This document shows positions 1-7,358 of a stretch of DNA of 11,417 nt, in pieces. The notes under the pieces are model-generated. The model searched no databases, was not told where the DNA came from, and worked only from the letters and a program-made list of their open reading frames with translations. The translations under genes were made by a program, and so were the position numbers. The first letter of the stretch is position 1. Each line of letters begins with the position of its first letter. The stretch comes from Propionibacterium sp. Lineage in GTDB: Bacteria; Actinomycetota; Actinomycetes; Propionibacteriales; Propionibacteriaceae. The stretch covers positions 1 through 11,417 of the forward strand of contig JAAYAO010000006.1 in NCBI GenBank assembly GCA_012719335.1. Direction: 5' to 3'.

Positions 1-648
1 CAGCGGCTGGTCGGACACCTCGGGGAACGGGTCGGCGCATTCCCAGTCCATGAAGTCGATCTGGTCGGTCTCCGACGGCTGCCAGGTCAGCGCCTCGTCG
101 GGGCCCCAGCCCTCACCCGGTTCGGTGGGTCGGGGGGCCTGCGGCAGCCGTGGGTCGCGTTCGGGTTCGGCCGGGGTGGGCTCCCCGGTCGGCTCCCCGG
201 TGGGTTCACCGGTCGGCTCCTCGGTGGGCTCACCCGTCGGATCGGTGGTCGGTTCCTCGTTCGGGGTGGGTGCGCTCGGCATCACCGGGGCGACGTTGAC
301 CACCTGTCGGAAGGTCAGCACCGCGGTGGTGCCCACCATCCGCACCAACTCGTCCTGCTGGACGTTGGGTACCGCCACCACGATCTGGTTGCCGCCGGAG
401 GTGGTCACCTCGGTCTCGCCGACACCCAGCGCGTCGACGCGATTCTGGATGATCGTGCGGGCCTGTTCCAGGCTTTCGGGGGTGACCTGGCCGGTGCGGG
501 TGGACGCGGTCAGGGTGACCGTCGTACCGCCCTGCAGGTCGAGGCCGAGTTTGGGCGTCCAACTGCCCATGATCGCCATCGAGGCGAACATGGCCACGAT
601 GGCCAGCCCCAGCACCACGAGGGTGCGGATGGGTCGAACTTTGTGCAT
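1..648 (-). CDS. secD: Protein translocase subunit SecD, N-terminal part (runs off left edge)
   Basis: SecD is the membrane subunit that, with SecF, uses the proton gradient to help pull exported proteins through SecYEG. The 216 codons present start at ATG 648. They show an N-terminal membrane segment (about residues 8-28), then the SecD signature GLDLQGGTTVTL (35-46) and the start of the periplasmic-type P1 domain (QARTIIQNRVDALGV, 62-76). At about 120-200 the P1 domain is broken by a Pro/Glu/Gly/Thr-rich low-complexity linker with six tandem four-residue units. Linker insertions of this kind are common in actinobacterial SecD. Ten nucleotides separate it from yajC, the usual partner order, so co-transcription is likely. 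The Shine-Dalgarno sequence is weak (AGG about 5-7 nt upstream), which suggests coupling to yajC. The C-terminal transmembrane bundle is outside the window. Confidence 0.95.
   Translation of the reverse strand, partial: MHKVRPIRTLVVLGLAIVAMFASMAIMGSWTPKLGLDLQGGTTVTLTASTRTGQVTPESLEQARTIIQNRVDALGVGETEVTTSGGNQIVVAVPNVQQDELVRMVGTTAVLTFRQVVNVAPVMPSAPTPNEEPTTDPTGEPTEEPTGEPTGEPTGEPTPAEPERDPRLPQAPRPTEPGEGWGPDEALTWQPSETDQIDFMDWECADPFPEVSDQPL
172..243 (-). repeat. Tandem 12-nt repeats encoding a Pro/Glu/Thr/Gly linker in SecD
   Basis: Six 12-nt units encode DPTG, EPTE, EPTG, EPTG, EPTG and EPTP (SecD residues 136-159). Third-position changes between units show that the array is not a fresh slippage copy. 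It forms a flexible acidic extracellular linker inside the P1 domain. In-frame repeats of this type can change copy number between strains. Confidence 0.8.
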
Positions 649-658
649 GAGGACCTGA

Positions 659-1111
659 TTACTCCTGGTTGCGGCCCGGCCGGTCGACCTCGGGGTCGGT
701 GGTCGGTTCGGCACCGGTCAGCGCATCGGAATCGGTGCGATCGGGATCGGCGAGGGCCTCGTCGGCCACGGGAACGTCGGTGGCGGCGTCGTCGGTGAAC
801 ACCTCGTCGTCGGCCGGCAGCACATCATCATCGGCGGCGAACTCGTCGGTGGCCGACGTGTTGATGATCACCTGCTTGAGCACCGACATCTCCAGGCCGG
901 GGGCGATCTCCACCAGCACCTGGGTGTCACCGATCTCGACCACGTTGGCGATGATGCCGCTGGAGAGCATGACGGTCGTGCCCGGCTGCAGCGCGTCCAT
1001 CATCTTGGTCTGCTCCTTGACCCGACGCTGCTGCGGACGAATCAACAGCAGGTAGAAGAGCAGGCCCATGACTGCAACCAGCAGGAGCGTGGACGTGATT
1101 CCCTCAGGCAT
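659..1111 (-). CDS. yajC: Preprotein translocase accessory subunit YajC
   Basis: YajC is a small single-pass membrane protein associated with the SecDF complex. The 150-residue product has a short outside N-terminus, one hydrophobic segment (about 7-24) and the family hallmark IRPQQRR (24-30). The conserved cytosolic core follows, including LQPGTTVMLSSGI (41-53). After about residue 88 comes a long Asp/Glu-rich tail of roughly 60 residues, typical of actinobacterial YajC and absent from the ~110-residue proteobacterial form. The start is ATG 1111, with an AGGA Shine-Dalgarno 5-6 nt upstream. It lies 57 nt after ruvB and 10 nt before secD, the conserved ruvB-yajC-secD order. The tail is probably disordered. 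Confidence 0.95.
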   Translation of the reverse strand: MPEGITSTLLLVAVMGLLFYLLLIRPQQRRVKEQTKMMDALQPGTTVMLSSGIIANVVEIGDTQVLVEIAPGLEMSVLKQVIINTSATDEFAADDDVLPADDEVFTDDAATDVPVADEALADPDRTDSDALTGAEPTTDPEVDRPGRNQE

Positions 1112-1135
1112 GTTATTCCTAAATCATCGCTAGTA

Positions 1136-1150
1136 CGGCGGACGCCGCCG
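1136..1150 (-). other. Short GC hairpin between ruvB and yajC
   Basis: A perfect inverted repeat with a 6-bp stem (CGGCGG/CCGCCG) and a 3-nt loop lies in the 57-nt ruvB-yajC spacer. On the transcribed strand no run of U follows it, so a strong intrinsic terminator is unlikely. It could tune read-through or mRNA decay between the ruv and sec parts of the operon, or be chance in GC-rich DNA. Confidence 0.3.
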
Positions 1151-1168
1151 CGCGGAGTCTACACGTCT

Positions 1169-2191
1169 TCACGCGAACAGGTCCGGCCCTTGATTGTCCG
1201 GTACCGCCAACCCTAAGTGCTGCCACGCCGCGGGCAAGGCAACCCGGCCACGTTGGGTGCGCATCAGGAATCCCTGCCGCACCAGGAAGGGCTCGGCGAC
1301 CTCCTCCACGGTGCCGGCTTCCTCCCCGACGGCCATCGCCAGGGTGGAGATGCCGACCGGCCCGCCACCGAAGCGGCGACAGACCGCGTCCAGTACCGCC
1401 CGGTCGAGCCGGTCCAGGCCGAGTTCGTCCACCTCGTAGAGGGCCAACGCGGCGTGGGCGAGATCGCGGGTGACCCTGCCGTCGGCGCGCACCTCGGCGT
1501 AGTCGCGCACCCGGCGCAGCAGTCGGTTGGCGATTCGGGGGGTGCCGCGGGAGCGGCGAGCGATCTCGGCGGCCGCGGCCGGGTCGACCCGTACCGACAA
1601 CACATCGGCCGACCGGTGCACGATGTGCTCCAGGGCGGACGGCTCGTAGTAGTCCAGTTGGGCGGTGAAACCGAACCGATCCCGCAGCGGGCCGGGCAAC
1701 AGACCGGCGCGGGTGGTGGCCCCGACCAGGGTGAATCGGGGGATGTCGATCGGGATGGCGGTGGCACCGGGCCCCTTGCCGACGATCACGTCGACCCGGA
1801 AGTCCTCCATCGCCAGGTAGAGCATCTCCTCGGCCGGCCGCGACATCCGGTGGATCTCGTCGAGGAAGAAGACCTCCCCCTCGACCAGCCCGGACAGGAT
1901 CGCGGCCAGGTCACCGGCGTGTTGGATCGCCGGCCCCGACGAGATCCGCAGCGGCGCGGACATCTCGGCGGCGATGATCATCGCCAGGGTGGTCTTGCCC
2001 AGCCCGGGCGGGCCGGACAGCAGGACGTGGTCGGGCACCTGGTTGCGGCCCCGGGCGGCGGCCAGCATCAACTCGAGTTGATCGCTGACCCGGGATTGCC
2101 CCTCGAACTCGGTGAGTCGGCCGGGGCGCAGCGCCGCCTCGACGGCACGGTCCTCGGCATCGGCGATCGGGTCGACCGGTGAATAGTCCAT
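1169..2191 (-). CDS. ruvB: Holliday junction branch migration ATPase RuvB
   Basis: RuvB is the AAA+ motor that forms hexameric rings on either side of a RuvA-bound Holliday junction and drives branch migration. The 340-residue protein is of normal family length. It shows Walker [10 protein letters not shown] (60-68), Walker B/DEIH (FFLDEIHR, 108-115), sensor GATTRAG (157-163), the arginine-finger region PLRDRFG (168-174), and the C-terminal winged-helix segment with [19 protein letters not shown] 2191 follows the ruvA stop after 5 nt, so translation is almost certainly coupled. It belongs to the ruvCAB operon behind the LexA box at 3350-3363. No key residue appears missing. Confidence 0.98.
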   Translation of the reverse strand: MDYSPVDPIADAEDRAVEAALRPGRLTEFEGQSRVSDQLELMLAAARGRNQVPDHVLLSGPPGLGKTTLAMIIAAEMSAPLRISSGPAIQHAGDLAAILSGLVEGEVFFLDEIHRMSRPAEEMLYLAMEDFRVDVIVGKGPGATAIPIDIPRFTLVGATTRAGLLPGPLRDRFGFTAQLDYYEPSALEHIVHRSADVLSVRVDPAAAAEIARRSRGTPRIANRLLRRVRDYAEVRADGRVTRDLAHAALALYEVDELGLDRLDRAVLDAVCRRFGGGPVGISTLAMAVGEEAGTVEEVAEPFLVRQGFLMRTQRGRVALPAAWQHLGLAVPDNQGPDLFA

Positions 2192-2196
2192 GAGCG

Positions 2197-2793
2197 CTAC
2201 TTGGCCATCGCTTGCAGGGCGGCGCGCATCAGCGCGGCGATCGTGATGTCGGGGTTCTCCTCCACCAGCGGGGCGACCCGGTCACAGGCCAGGTCGGCTT
2301 CCTTGGCCGACCAGCCCAGCCCCTCCAGCCCGGCGGCCACCTGGCTGCGCCAGGGCGCGGACGCCGGCCGGATGGGCCGGCTGACCGCGGACAGGGCGTA
2401 CACCTTGCCCTTCAGTTCCAGCACCATCCGTTGGGCACCCTTGCGGCCGATGCCGGGCACCCGGGTCAGGGTGGTCAGATCCTCCCCCTCGATCGCGGCG
2501 CGCACCTCATCGGGGCTGAGCACCGCGAGCACCGCCTGGGCGAGCCGCGGGCCGATCCCGGAGGCCGTTTGCAGCACCACGAACAGGTCGCGGGCGTCGT
2601 CGTCGGCGAACCCGTAGAGGGTCAGCGAGTCCTCCCGGACGACCAGCGAGGTGGACAGTCGGGCGGTCTCCCCCAACCGCAGCTCGGCGCTGGTTTGTGG
2701 GCTGCACTGGGCTTCCAGGCCGACCCCGCCGATGTCGAGCACCACCGAGGTGGCCCCGATCGCGGTGACGGTGCCGTTCAGGTGGGCGATCAT
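2197..2793 (-). CDS. ruvA: Holliday junction DNA-binding subunit RuvA
   Basis: RuvA tetramers hold the four-way junction in square-planar form and load RuvB. The 198-residue product starts at ATG 2793 with MIAHLNGTV, the typical RuvA N-terminus. The OB-fold domain covers about 1-62 and contains the acidic-pin region [12 protein letters not shown] (51-62; E54, D55). Two helix-hairpin-helix motifs follow, SGIGPRLA (78-85) and [11 protein letters not shown] (113-123). A linker leads to the RuvB-contacting domain III (about 147-198, [10 protein letters not shown]). The open frame extends upstream inside ruvC, but that extension is not RuvA-like. Start and ruvC stop share ATGA (4-nt overlap). The stop is TAG. 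Confidence 0.98.
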   Translation of the reverse strand: MIAHLNGTVTAIGATSVVLDIGGVGLEAQCSPQTSAELRLGETARLSTSLVVREDSLTLYGFADDDARDLFVVLQTASGIGPRLAQAVLAVLSPDEVRAAIEGEDLTTLTRVPGIGRKGAQRMVLELKGKVYALSAVSRPIRPASAPWRSQVAAGLEGLGWSAKEADLACDRVAPLVEENPDITIAALMRAALQAMAK

Positions 2794-3299
2794 CGGGCGG
2801 CCGCCTCGACGGCCGCCTGCAGCCGGTTGCGTGCCCCGCCGCGCCACAACTGGCAGATCGCCAGGGCGACGGCGTCGGCGGCGTCGGCCGGTTTGGGGGC
2901 CGCGGTCAACCGCAGGATGCGCGCCACCATCGAACCGACCTGGGCCTTGTCGGCCCGGCCCGACCCGGTGATCGCCGCCTTCACCTCCGAGGGGGTGTGC
3001 GTGTCGACCGGGATGTCGAGGCTGGCGCCGATCATCATCGCCACCCCGGCGGCCTGGGCGGTGCCGATCACGCTGGACAGGTTGTGTTGGGCGAAGACCC
3101 GCTCCACCGCGATCACGTCCGGGGCCAGCGCGGTGATCTGTTCGGTGAGTTCGCGCGACAGGGCGTACAACCGGCGGGCCGGATCCAGGTCGCTGGGGGT
3201 ACGGATCACCCCGGCCATCACCAGATGCGCATGCCGACCGCCCTCGACCACGCCGACCCCGCAGCGGGTCAACCCGGGATCGATGCCCATCACACGCAA
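2790..3299 (-). CDS. ruvC: Holliday junction resolvase RuvC
   Basis: RuvC is the dimeric endonuclease that cuts Holliday junctions symmetrically. The 169-residue protein begins MRVMGIDPGLTRCG. The four acidic catalytic residues are in place: D7, E66 (VERVF), D139 and D142 (PADAADA). The start is placed at TTG 3299 because it restores the family N-terminus and has AGGGGA at 3308-3313, 8 nt upstream. The in-frame GTG (3293) and ATG (3290) sit too far from that site. The gene ends in a 4-nt overlap with ruvA. It is the first gene after a LexA operator, so it should be DNA-damage inducible. An upstream in-frame extension through yebC is rejected. Confidence 0.96.
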   Translation of the reverse strand: MRVMGIDPGLTRCGVGVVEGGRHAHLVMAGVIRTPSDLDPARRLYALSRELTEQITALAPDVIAVERVFAQHNLSSVIGTAQAAGVAMMIGASLDIPVDTHTPSEVKAAITGSGRADKAQVGSMVARILRLTAAPKPADAADAVALAICQLWRGGARNRLQAAVEAAAR

Positions 3300-3328
3300 C
3301 GCGGCACTCCCCTCTCGACACGCCGGAG

Positions 3329-3347
3329 CCCGGCGACGCCCGCCGGG
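3329..3347 (-). other. 7-bp GC hairpin in the ruvC leader
   Basis: CCCGGCG and CGCCGGG form a perfect 7-bp stem with a 5-nt loop, between the LexA box and the ruvC ribosome-binding site. No U-tract follows on the transcribed strand. It may weakly end yebC read-through or shape the ruvC 5' leader. A regulatory role is inference. Confidence 0.4.
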
Positions 3348-3349
3348 TG

Positions 3350-3363
3350 CGAACGTTTGTTCG
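3350..3363 (-). promoter_or_regulatory. LexA (SOS) operator of the ruvCAB operon
   Basis: The 14-nt palindrome CGAACGTTTGTTCG has perfect arms CGAAC/GTTCG around a 4-nt centre. It matches the Gram-positive/actinobacterial LexA box CGAAC-N4-GTTCG exactly in its conserved positions. It lies 4 nt downstream of the yebC stop and about 50 nt upstream of the ruvC start. A possible -10 element TAGGAT (3365-3370, containing the yebC stop) ends just upstream, so the operator would cover the transcription start. No good -35 was found. SOS control of ruvCAB is known in several bacteria. Confidence 0.85.
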
Positions 3364-3367
3364 GATC

Positions 3368-4132
3368 CTAGCCCTCGAGTTGGGCGATCACTTCGTCCGA
3401 CGCGTCGAAGTTGCCGAAAACATTCTGGACATCGTCGGAGTCCTCCAATGCCTCGATGATCTTCAGCACCTTCTCCAGGGTCGGGGCGTCGACCTCCTGG
3501 CTGAAGTCGGGCACGAAGGACACCTCGGCCGATTCGTAGTCCAGACCGGCCGCCTGCACCGCCTGCCGCACCGCCACGGTGTCGTTGGGGTCGCAGATGA
3601 TCTCGAAGGTGTCCCCGGAATCCTCGACCTCCTCGGGGTTGGCGTCCAGGGTGGCTTCCAGCAGGTCGTCCTCGGTGACGGTGCGGCCGTCCTGTTGCTT
3701 GGCGACCGCGACCACGCCCTTGCGGGAGAACAGCCGGGCGGTGGAGCCCACGTCGGCCATCGTGCCGCCGTTGCGGGTGACCGCGACCCGCACCTCGGAG
3801 GCCGACCGGTTGCGGTTGTCGGTCAGGCACTCGATCAGCAGCGCGATGCCGGCCGGCCCGTAGGCCTCGTACATGATCGTCTCGTAGTCGGAACCGCCGG
3901 CGTCGGCACCCGAACCGCGCTTGACCGCGCGGTCAATGTTGTCGTTCGGTACCGAGTTCTTCTTGGCCTTCTGGATGGCGTCGTAGAGGGTCGGGTTACC
4001 GGCCGGGTCGCCGCCACCGATCCGGGCCGCCACTTCGATGCCCTTGACCAGCTTGGCAAAAAGTTTGCCGCGCTTGGCGTCGAGCGCCGCCTTCTTATGC
4101 TTGGTGGTGGCCCATTTCGAGTGACCTGCCAT
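3368..4132 (-). CDS. yebC: YebC/TACO1-family protein (PmpR-type)
   Basis: This 254-residue protein has the YebC/TACO1 signature: [15 protein letters not shown] at the N-terminus, [18 protein letters not shown] (21-38), then [12 protein letters not shown] and the central [19 protein letters not shown] segment. Members were long annotated as transcriptional regulators (PmpR in Pseudomonas). Later work on YebC/TACO1 points to a ribosome-associated role in translating difficult, proline-rich stretches. ATG 4132 is chosen because it gives the invariant N-terminus and has GAGGAGAG just upstream. The in-frame ATG at 4183 adds 17 residues not typical of the family. The 5' end lies inside the 3' end of the GNAT gene (38-nt overlap). 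yebC directly upstream of ruvC is a conserved actinobacterial order. The stop is TAG. Confidence 0.96.
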   Translation of the reverse strand: MAGHSKWATTKHKKAALDAKRGKLFAKLVKGIEVAARIGGGDPAGNPTLYDAIQKAKKNSVPNDNIDRAVKRGSGADAGGSDYETIMYEAYGPAGIALLIECLTDNRNRSASEVRVAVTRNGGTMADVGSTARLFSRKGVVAVAKQQDGRTVTEDDLLEATLDANPEEVEDSGDTFEIICDPNDTVAVRQAVQAAGLDYESAEVSFVPDFSQEVDAPTLEKVLKIIEALEDSDDVQNVFGNFDASDEVIAQLEG

Positions 4133-5123
4133 CGGCGCTCTCCTCATCTCGCACATACAGCACCATCGTGTCTGCAGCCTCATACCCTAGTCGCTCGTAC
4201 AAGCCGAGGGTATGTGGACTCGCGACATCGACCCCGAGTCCGGCTCCGGGCAGGCCCTGATCGGCGAAGGTGCGCATGCAGGCGGTGACCACCGCGCTGG
4301 CCACGCCGCGGTGTCGCCACTCCCGGCGGACCCCGAGATGGTCGATCCAGCCGTACCGGCCCGGGCCGGCGTCCAGTTCGGAACAGATCGCGTACCCGAC
4401 GACCTCGTCCTCGTCGTCGGCGTTGACCGCCACCCACGACCATTGCGGACGGGCCGCGGCCCGGCTCAGGGTGCGTTGCCAGGTCTCGGCGGCGACCGGG
4501 TCGGCCCCCCACTCGCTGTGGAAGGCCTGATTGTGTGCCACCCGCACCGATTCGTAGCGGGCCGGGGTCAGCGGCACCAGCCGCACCCCGTCGGGGGCGT
4601 CCACGGGCTCGATGTCACCCAGATGGGGCCGCAGCATGTCGATGTACCAGCGGGTCGGGGTGAGCCCGGCCCGGGAGAGCAGGTGTTTGTGACCGGGCAG
4701 TTTCTCGTCGGCGTAGGCGATCAGTCGCAACGGCCCGTCGCCGGGCCGCAGGTCGCGGGCATACCACTCGCGGGCCTGGCGCACCTGCCAGTCGAACAGT
4801 CGCCAGCCGATCTGCTGGGAGCGCCACACCGGGTGCACGCCACCGCGCAGCCAGATCCGCACCGGGTCGCGGTCGCGGTCGAATTTGCGGTTCCACGCCC
4901 AGGCCGCGGCACTGCCGCCGCGGTCGCGGCCCAGCAGGGTGGAGATCTCGGGTTCGGATCCCGGGGCATGGAAGAACTCGCTCAGTTCCTCCAGGGAATG
5001 GCGGTCTATCGCATCATCGAGGTGTTCGATGGCGATCACCAGATCGGCGAACTCGGGTAGATCCGCGGAGGTCATCGGCGCCCACGTCAGAGGGGTCACG
5101 TCATCCAGAGGATGGTGTGACAT
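4095..5123 (-). CDS. Two-domain GNAT-family N-acetyltransferase
   Basis: The 342-residue protein contains two GNAT folds in tandem, a layout shared with mycothiol synthase MshD and several actinobacterial acetyltransferases; the substrate cannot be read from sequence. The C-terminal domain (about 180-325) has a good acetyl-CoA motif [17 protein letters not shown] (263-278), and LYERLGY (308-314). The N-terminal domain carries a weaker version around [17 protein letters not shown] (94-110). ATG 5123 is preferred because GGAGAGGAGG lies 6 nt upstream. The more distant GTG at 5150 has no ribosome-binding site, and its first codons would encode that Shine-Dalgarno. The gene follows an 81-nt gap that holds a possible -10 (TAGACT, 5154-5159) without a convincing -35. 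It overlaps yebC by 38 nt. Confidence 0.85.
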   Translation of the reverse strand: MSHHPLDDVTPLTWAPMTSADLPEFADLVIAIEHLDDAIDRHSLEELSEFFHAPGSEPEISTLLGRDRGGSAAAWAWNRKFDRDRDPVRIWLRGGVHPVWRSQQIGWRLFDWQVRQAREWYARDLRPGDGPLRLIAYADEKLPGHKHLLSRAGLTPTRWYIDMLRPHLGDIEPVDAPDGVRLVPLTPARYESVRVAHNQAFHSEWGADPVAAETWQRTLSRAAARPQWSWVAVNADDEDEVVGYAICSELDAGPGRYGWIDHLGVRREWRHRGVASAVVTACMRTFADQGLPGAGLGVDVASPHTLGLYERLGYEAADTMVLYVRDEESADGRSLEMGHHQA

Positions 5124-5204
5124 GGGCAGCCTCCTCTCCGTTGAGGGCACCCAAGTCTATCGGATTCTGCCCCGGTGATACCTCACCCGTGCGGTCGTGT
5201 GTCC

Positions 5205-5813
5205 TCAGCGCCAGATCCGGCGCCGGGTCACCGGGCCACCCCGTGGCATCGGACCCGTGCTGTGCCAGCGATCCCGCCACCCCCCGGATTCGGGGGCCGC
5301 ATCCGGTTGGTCGGTGCGCACGGCGTCCCACCACGTGGTTTCGTCCTCGGCCACCAGCCGGGCACAGGCCGCCGACACCTTCTCGACGGTGCGGCGCGGG
5401 TCGGCGTCGCGGCGAATCGGGGAGCCGAATCGCACCGCCACCCGCGGCCGGTCGTCGGGACGGGGCAGGCCCCGCCGGACGATGTCGCCCAAGCCGCCGA
5501 CCGCGCGCGCCCCGCGCACCCCGACCGGGATGATCGGCAGGTCGGTGTCGGCCAGCAGATCCGCGACCCAGGGTTCGTCGAGGTCGGCCAGCACCACCAG
5601 GGAGTTGCCCGCCGCGAGTTGGGCGCGTTGCACCGGCCCGTCCCCACCGGCGGCACGCAGCGTCCAGCGTCGGGCGCCGGGCACCGCGGCGGCGATCACC
5701 GCACCGTCCAGGTCGGCGGTGTGCGGGGCGACCAGCAGCACCGGGCCGGAGACCCGGTGGAACACCTCGGTGCCGCCGCTCTCCAGCCGCAGCACCGGCG
5801 AGAGCAGGTTCAT
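5205..5813 (-). CDS. PlsC-like 1-acyl-glycerol-3-phosphate acyltransferase family protein (degenerate)
   Basis: The 202-residue protein resembles the core of the PlsC/lysophospholipid acyltransferase family. HTADLD (31-36) fits the catalytic HX4D motif. LPIIPVGVRGA (92-102) fits the region where family members read IVPVxIxG, and RVAVRFGSPI (124-133) fits the usual final strand. The usual FPEGTR motif is not recognisable; the equivalent stretch reads LVVLADLDEP (72-81). There is no N-terminal membrane segment, and only 30 residues precede the catalytic His. Either it is a divergent acyltransferase or it binds lipid without classic activity. Its ATG overlaps the stop of the LarA-like gene by 4 nt (ATGA), so the two are translationally coupled. 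It probably acts with the reductase and phosphatase in lipid metabolism (inference). Confidence 0.65.
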   Translation of the reverse strand: MNLLSPVLRLESGGTEVFHRVSGPVLLVAPHTADLDGAVIAAAVPGARRWTLRAAGGDGPVQRAQLAAGNSLVVLADLDEPWVADLLADTDLPIIPVGVRGARAVGGLGDIVRRGLPRPDDRPRVAVRFGSPIRRDADPRRTVEKVSAACARLVAEDETTWWDAVRTDQPDAAPESGGWRDRWHSTGPMPRGGPVTRRRIWR

Positions 5814-7336
5814 GGCCGTACCTCGACGTCGGCCACCAGGCGGGGTGGGGTGTGCAGGTAGGTGATCGACGGCGCCTCACCCACCCGGGCCTCGGCGATC
5901 TCCAGGGCATCCGACATCGTGGTGGCGGCGCGGGCACCCAGCTTCGCGGCACTGTCGCGGTCGCCGCCGACCCAGATCACCTCGCCCAGCACCTGTCGGG
6001 CCGCGGCGGTGGCGAACCACAGGTGGAAGGGGTGCAACCCGTGGTTGCCGCGCTGGTTGCGGTACAGGTGCAGGTACCACTCGTCGCTCGCCCACCGGTC
6101 CCGGGCGGCGGCGATGGTGTCGTCGTCGGCGGGCAGCAACTGGGTGAAGAAGTCGGCCGCGGCGGCGTCCCGGTTCGCATGGAACTTCGGGGTGAGGGCG
6201 TGGTAGGCCAGCACCACCCCACCCGGGCGCAGTGCCGGAGTGCCGGTGTGGGCGCCGAAGGTGTCGGCCAGCACCGACCAGTTCGCGATCAGCGGGTCGA
6301 CCGCCTGATCGTGGTTGTAGGCGGTGTTCGGTGCCACCCCGGCGACCAGCACATCGGCCGGGGCCGGCGCCGGCACGGTCTGCACCCGGCTCAGCACGGT
6401 CGCGGTGGCGTCGGCGACCCGGCCGGGGTCACCGGCGTGGATCGCGACGATGCCGCGCTGCCCGATCGCCTGGTAGGCCCCGCGGCGCACCTGCCCCGAG
6501 GCGACCCGCGACAGCTTGTCGAAGGCGGCCCAGCCGAGCCGGTCGGCGATCGTCCACTCCCATTCACGGGCGGCGAGGAAGCCCAGGTTCGGGCCGAAGG
6601 GCTGGTCGGCGGTGACCACCTCGACGACGAACACCGGCAACACCCCGGCCAGGGCGGCAGCCATCCGTTCGCCCACCTGCCCGTCGCGCACCCCGGCCAG
6701 GCCCCGTTGGGCGTCGATCGTGGCGGTGCCGGCCAGCCCGGTGGTGATCTGGCTCCAGCCGCAGGTGCCGTGCTGTTCGATCAGGCCGACGTGCACGATC
6801 AGGTCGGATTCGGCCACCCGACGGTTCAGTTCGATTGGTTCGTCCCGTTCGGTGCGGGCGACCTCGACCAGGTTGTCGCGGTCCTCGGCGTCGTGGGAGC
6901 GCAGGGCGCCGTGGCCGAGGAAGGAGCGCACCACCCGTTCACCGACCACGTGCTGCAGGTCGGTCTCGGACAGTTTGTGCTGCAGGCCGTTGGCCGCGAT
7001 CAGCTCCACGTCGTCGATCCCGGCGGCCGCAGCCAGGGTGAGCACCTGCTCGATCACCCGGGCGCGCGGGTCGCTGTGCTGGCGGGCGCCGCCCACCGAG
7101 AAGGTGATCGTCAGCTTCATGCCGGGCCGGAGTTGCTCGGCCAGCGGGGTGGCGTCGAGCGGTGCGGTGAGCTTCGCGTCCAGTTCGGCGGCGGGCTCGG
7201 CCAGCACCTCGGGTTCGATCGGCGGGTACACCACCTTGGTGCCGAGCGGAAAACGCTGCCGACGGGCCCGGTGGCCCTGATGAATCAACAACGGCGGGGT
7301 CGACTCGTCGACCTCGTGAACGAATCCCGGACGCAT
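5810..7336 (-). CDS. LarA-like (DUF2088, lactate racemase superfamily) protein lacking the cofactor lysine
   Basis: The 508-residue protein matches the LarA/DUF2088 superfamily in layout. It has an N-terminal domain with TFSVGGARQHSDPRARV (78-94) and ELIAANGLQHKLSETDL (111-127), the LGHGALRSHDAEDRDNL region (140-156), and AESDLIVHVGLIEQHG (175-190). True LarA binds a nickel-pincer nucleotide through a lysine about ten residues after the His of the xxPH motif, and a later His ligates nickel. Here that position is Thr (T199), residues 190-299 contain no His, and the GLHR motif reads GLQHK. Racemase activity by the known mechanism is therefore doubtful. The start is ATG 7336 with AAGGAG 4 nt upstream. 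It follows the FAR-HAD gene by 22 nt and overlaps the acyltransferase gene by 4 nt. Residue equivalences are from memory of LarA and need alignment. Confidence 0.75.
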   Translation of the reverse strand: MRPGFVHEVDESTPPLLIHQGHRARRQRFPLGTKVVYPPIEPEVLAEPAAELDAKLTAPLDATPLAEQLRPGMKLTITFSVGGARQHSDPRARVIEQVLTLAAAAGIDDVELIAANGLQHKLSETDLQHVVGERVVRSFLGHGALRSHDAEDRDNLVEVARTERDEPIELNRRVAESDLIVHVGLIEQHGTCGWSQITTGLAGTATIDAQRGLAGVRDGQVGERMAAALAGVLPVFVVEVVTADQPFGPNLGFLAAREWEWTIADRLGWAAFDKLSRVASGQVRRGAYQAIGQRGIVAIHAGDPGRVADATATVLSRVQTVPAPAPADVLVAGVAPNTAYNHDQAVDPLIANWSVLADTFGAHTGTPALRPGGVVLAYHALTPKFHANRDAAAADFFTQLLPADDDTIAAARDRWASDEWYLHLYRNQRGNHGLHPFHLWFATAAARQVLGEVIWVGGDRDSAAKLGARAATTMSDALEIAEARVGEAPSITYLHTPPRLVADVEVRP

Positions 7337-7358
7337 GACGCTCCTTCTGCGGCGAATC

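Noticed and set aside
2794..3321. N-terminal extension of ruvA into ruvC
   Set aside because: The extension is an out-of-frame reading of ruv[10 protein letters not shown] at 2793 is the family start and overlaps the ruvC stop.
2212..3459. Long plus-strand open frames (also 5852-7471, 7335-8924 and most of 10061-11410)
   Set aside because: They lie antisense to well-identified genes, have low-complexity Gly/Arg/Pro/His-rich translations and no family motifs, and are expected from high-GC DNA. Only the 11291-11410 end of the last one is kept, because it carries a HisC motif.
3300..3830. N-terminal extension of ruvC through yebC
   Set aside because: The extension is out-of-frame yebC with no RuvC similarity. 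TTG 3299 has a ribosome-binding site and gives the correct N-terminus.
5174..5187. GGTGA-TACC-TCACC hairpin between the acyltransferase and GNAT genes as a terminator
   Set aside because: The stem is only 5 bp and no U-run follows on the transcribed strand, so it does not support a terminator call.
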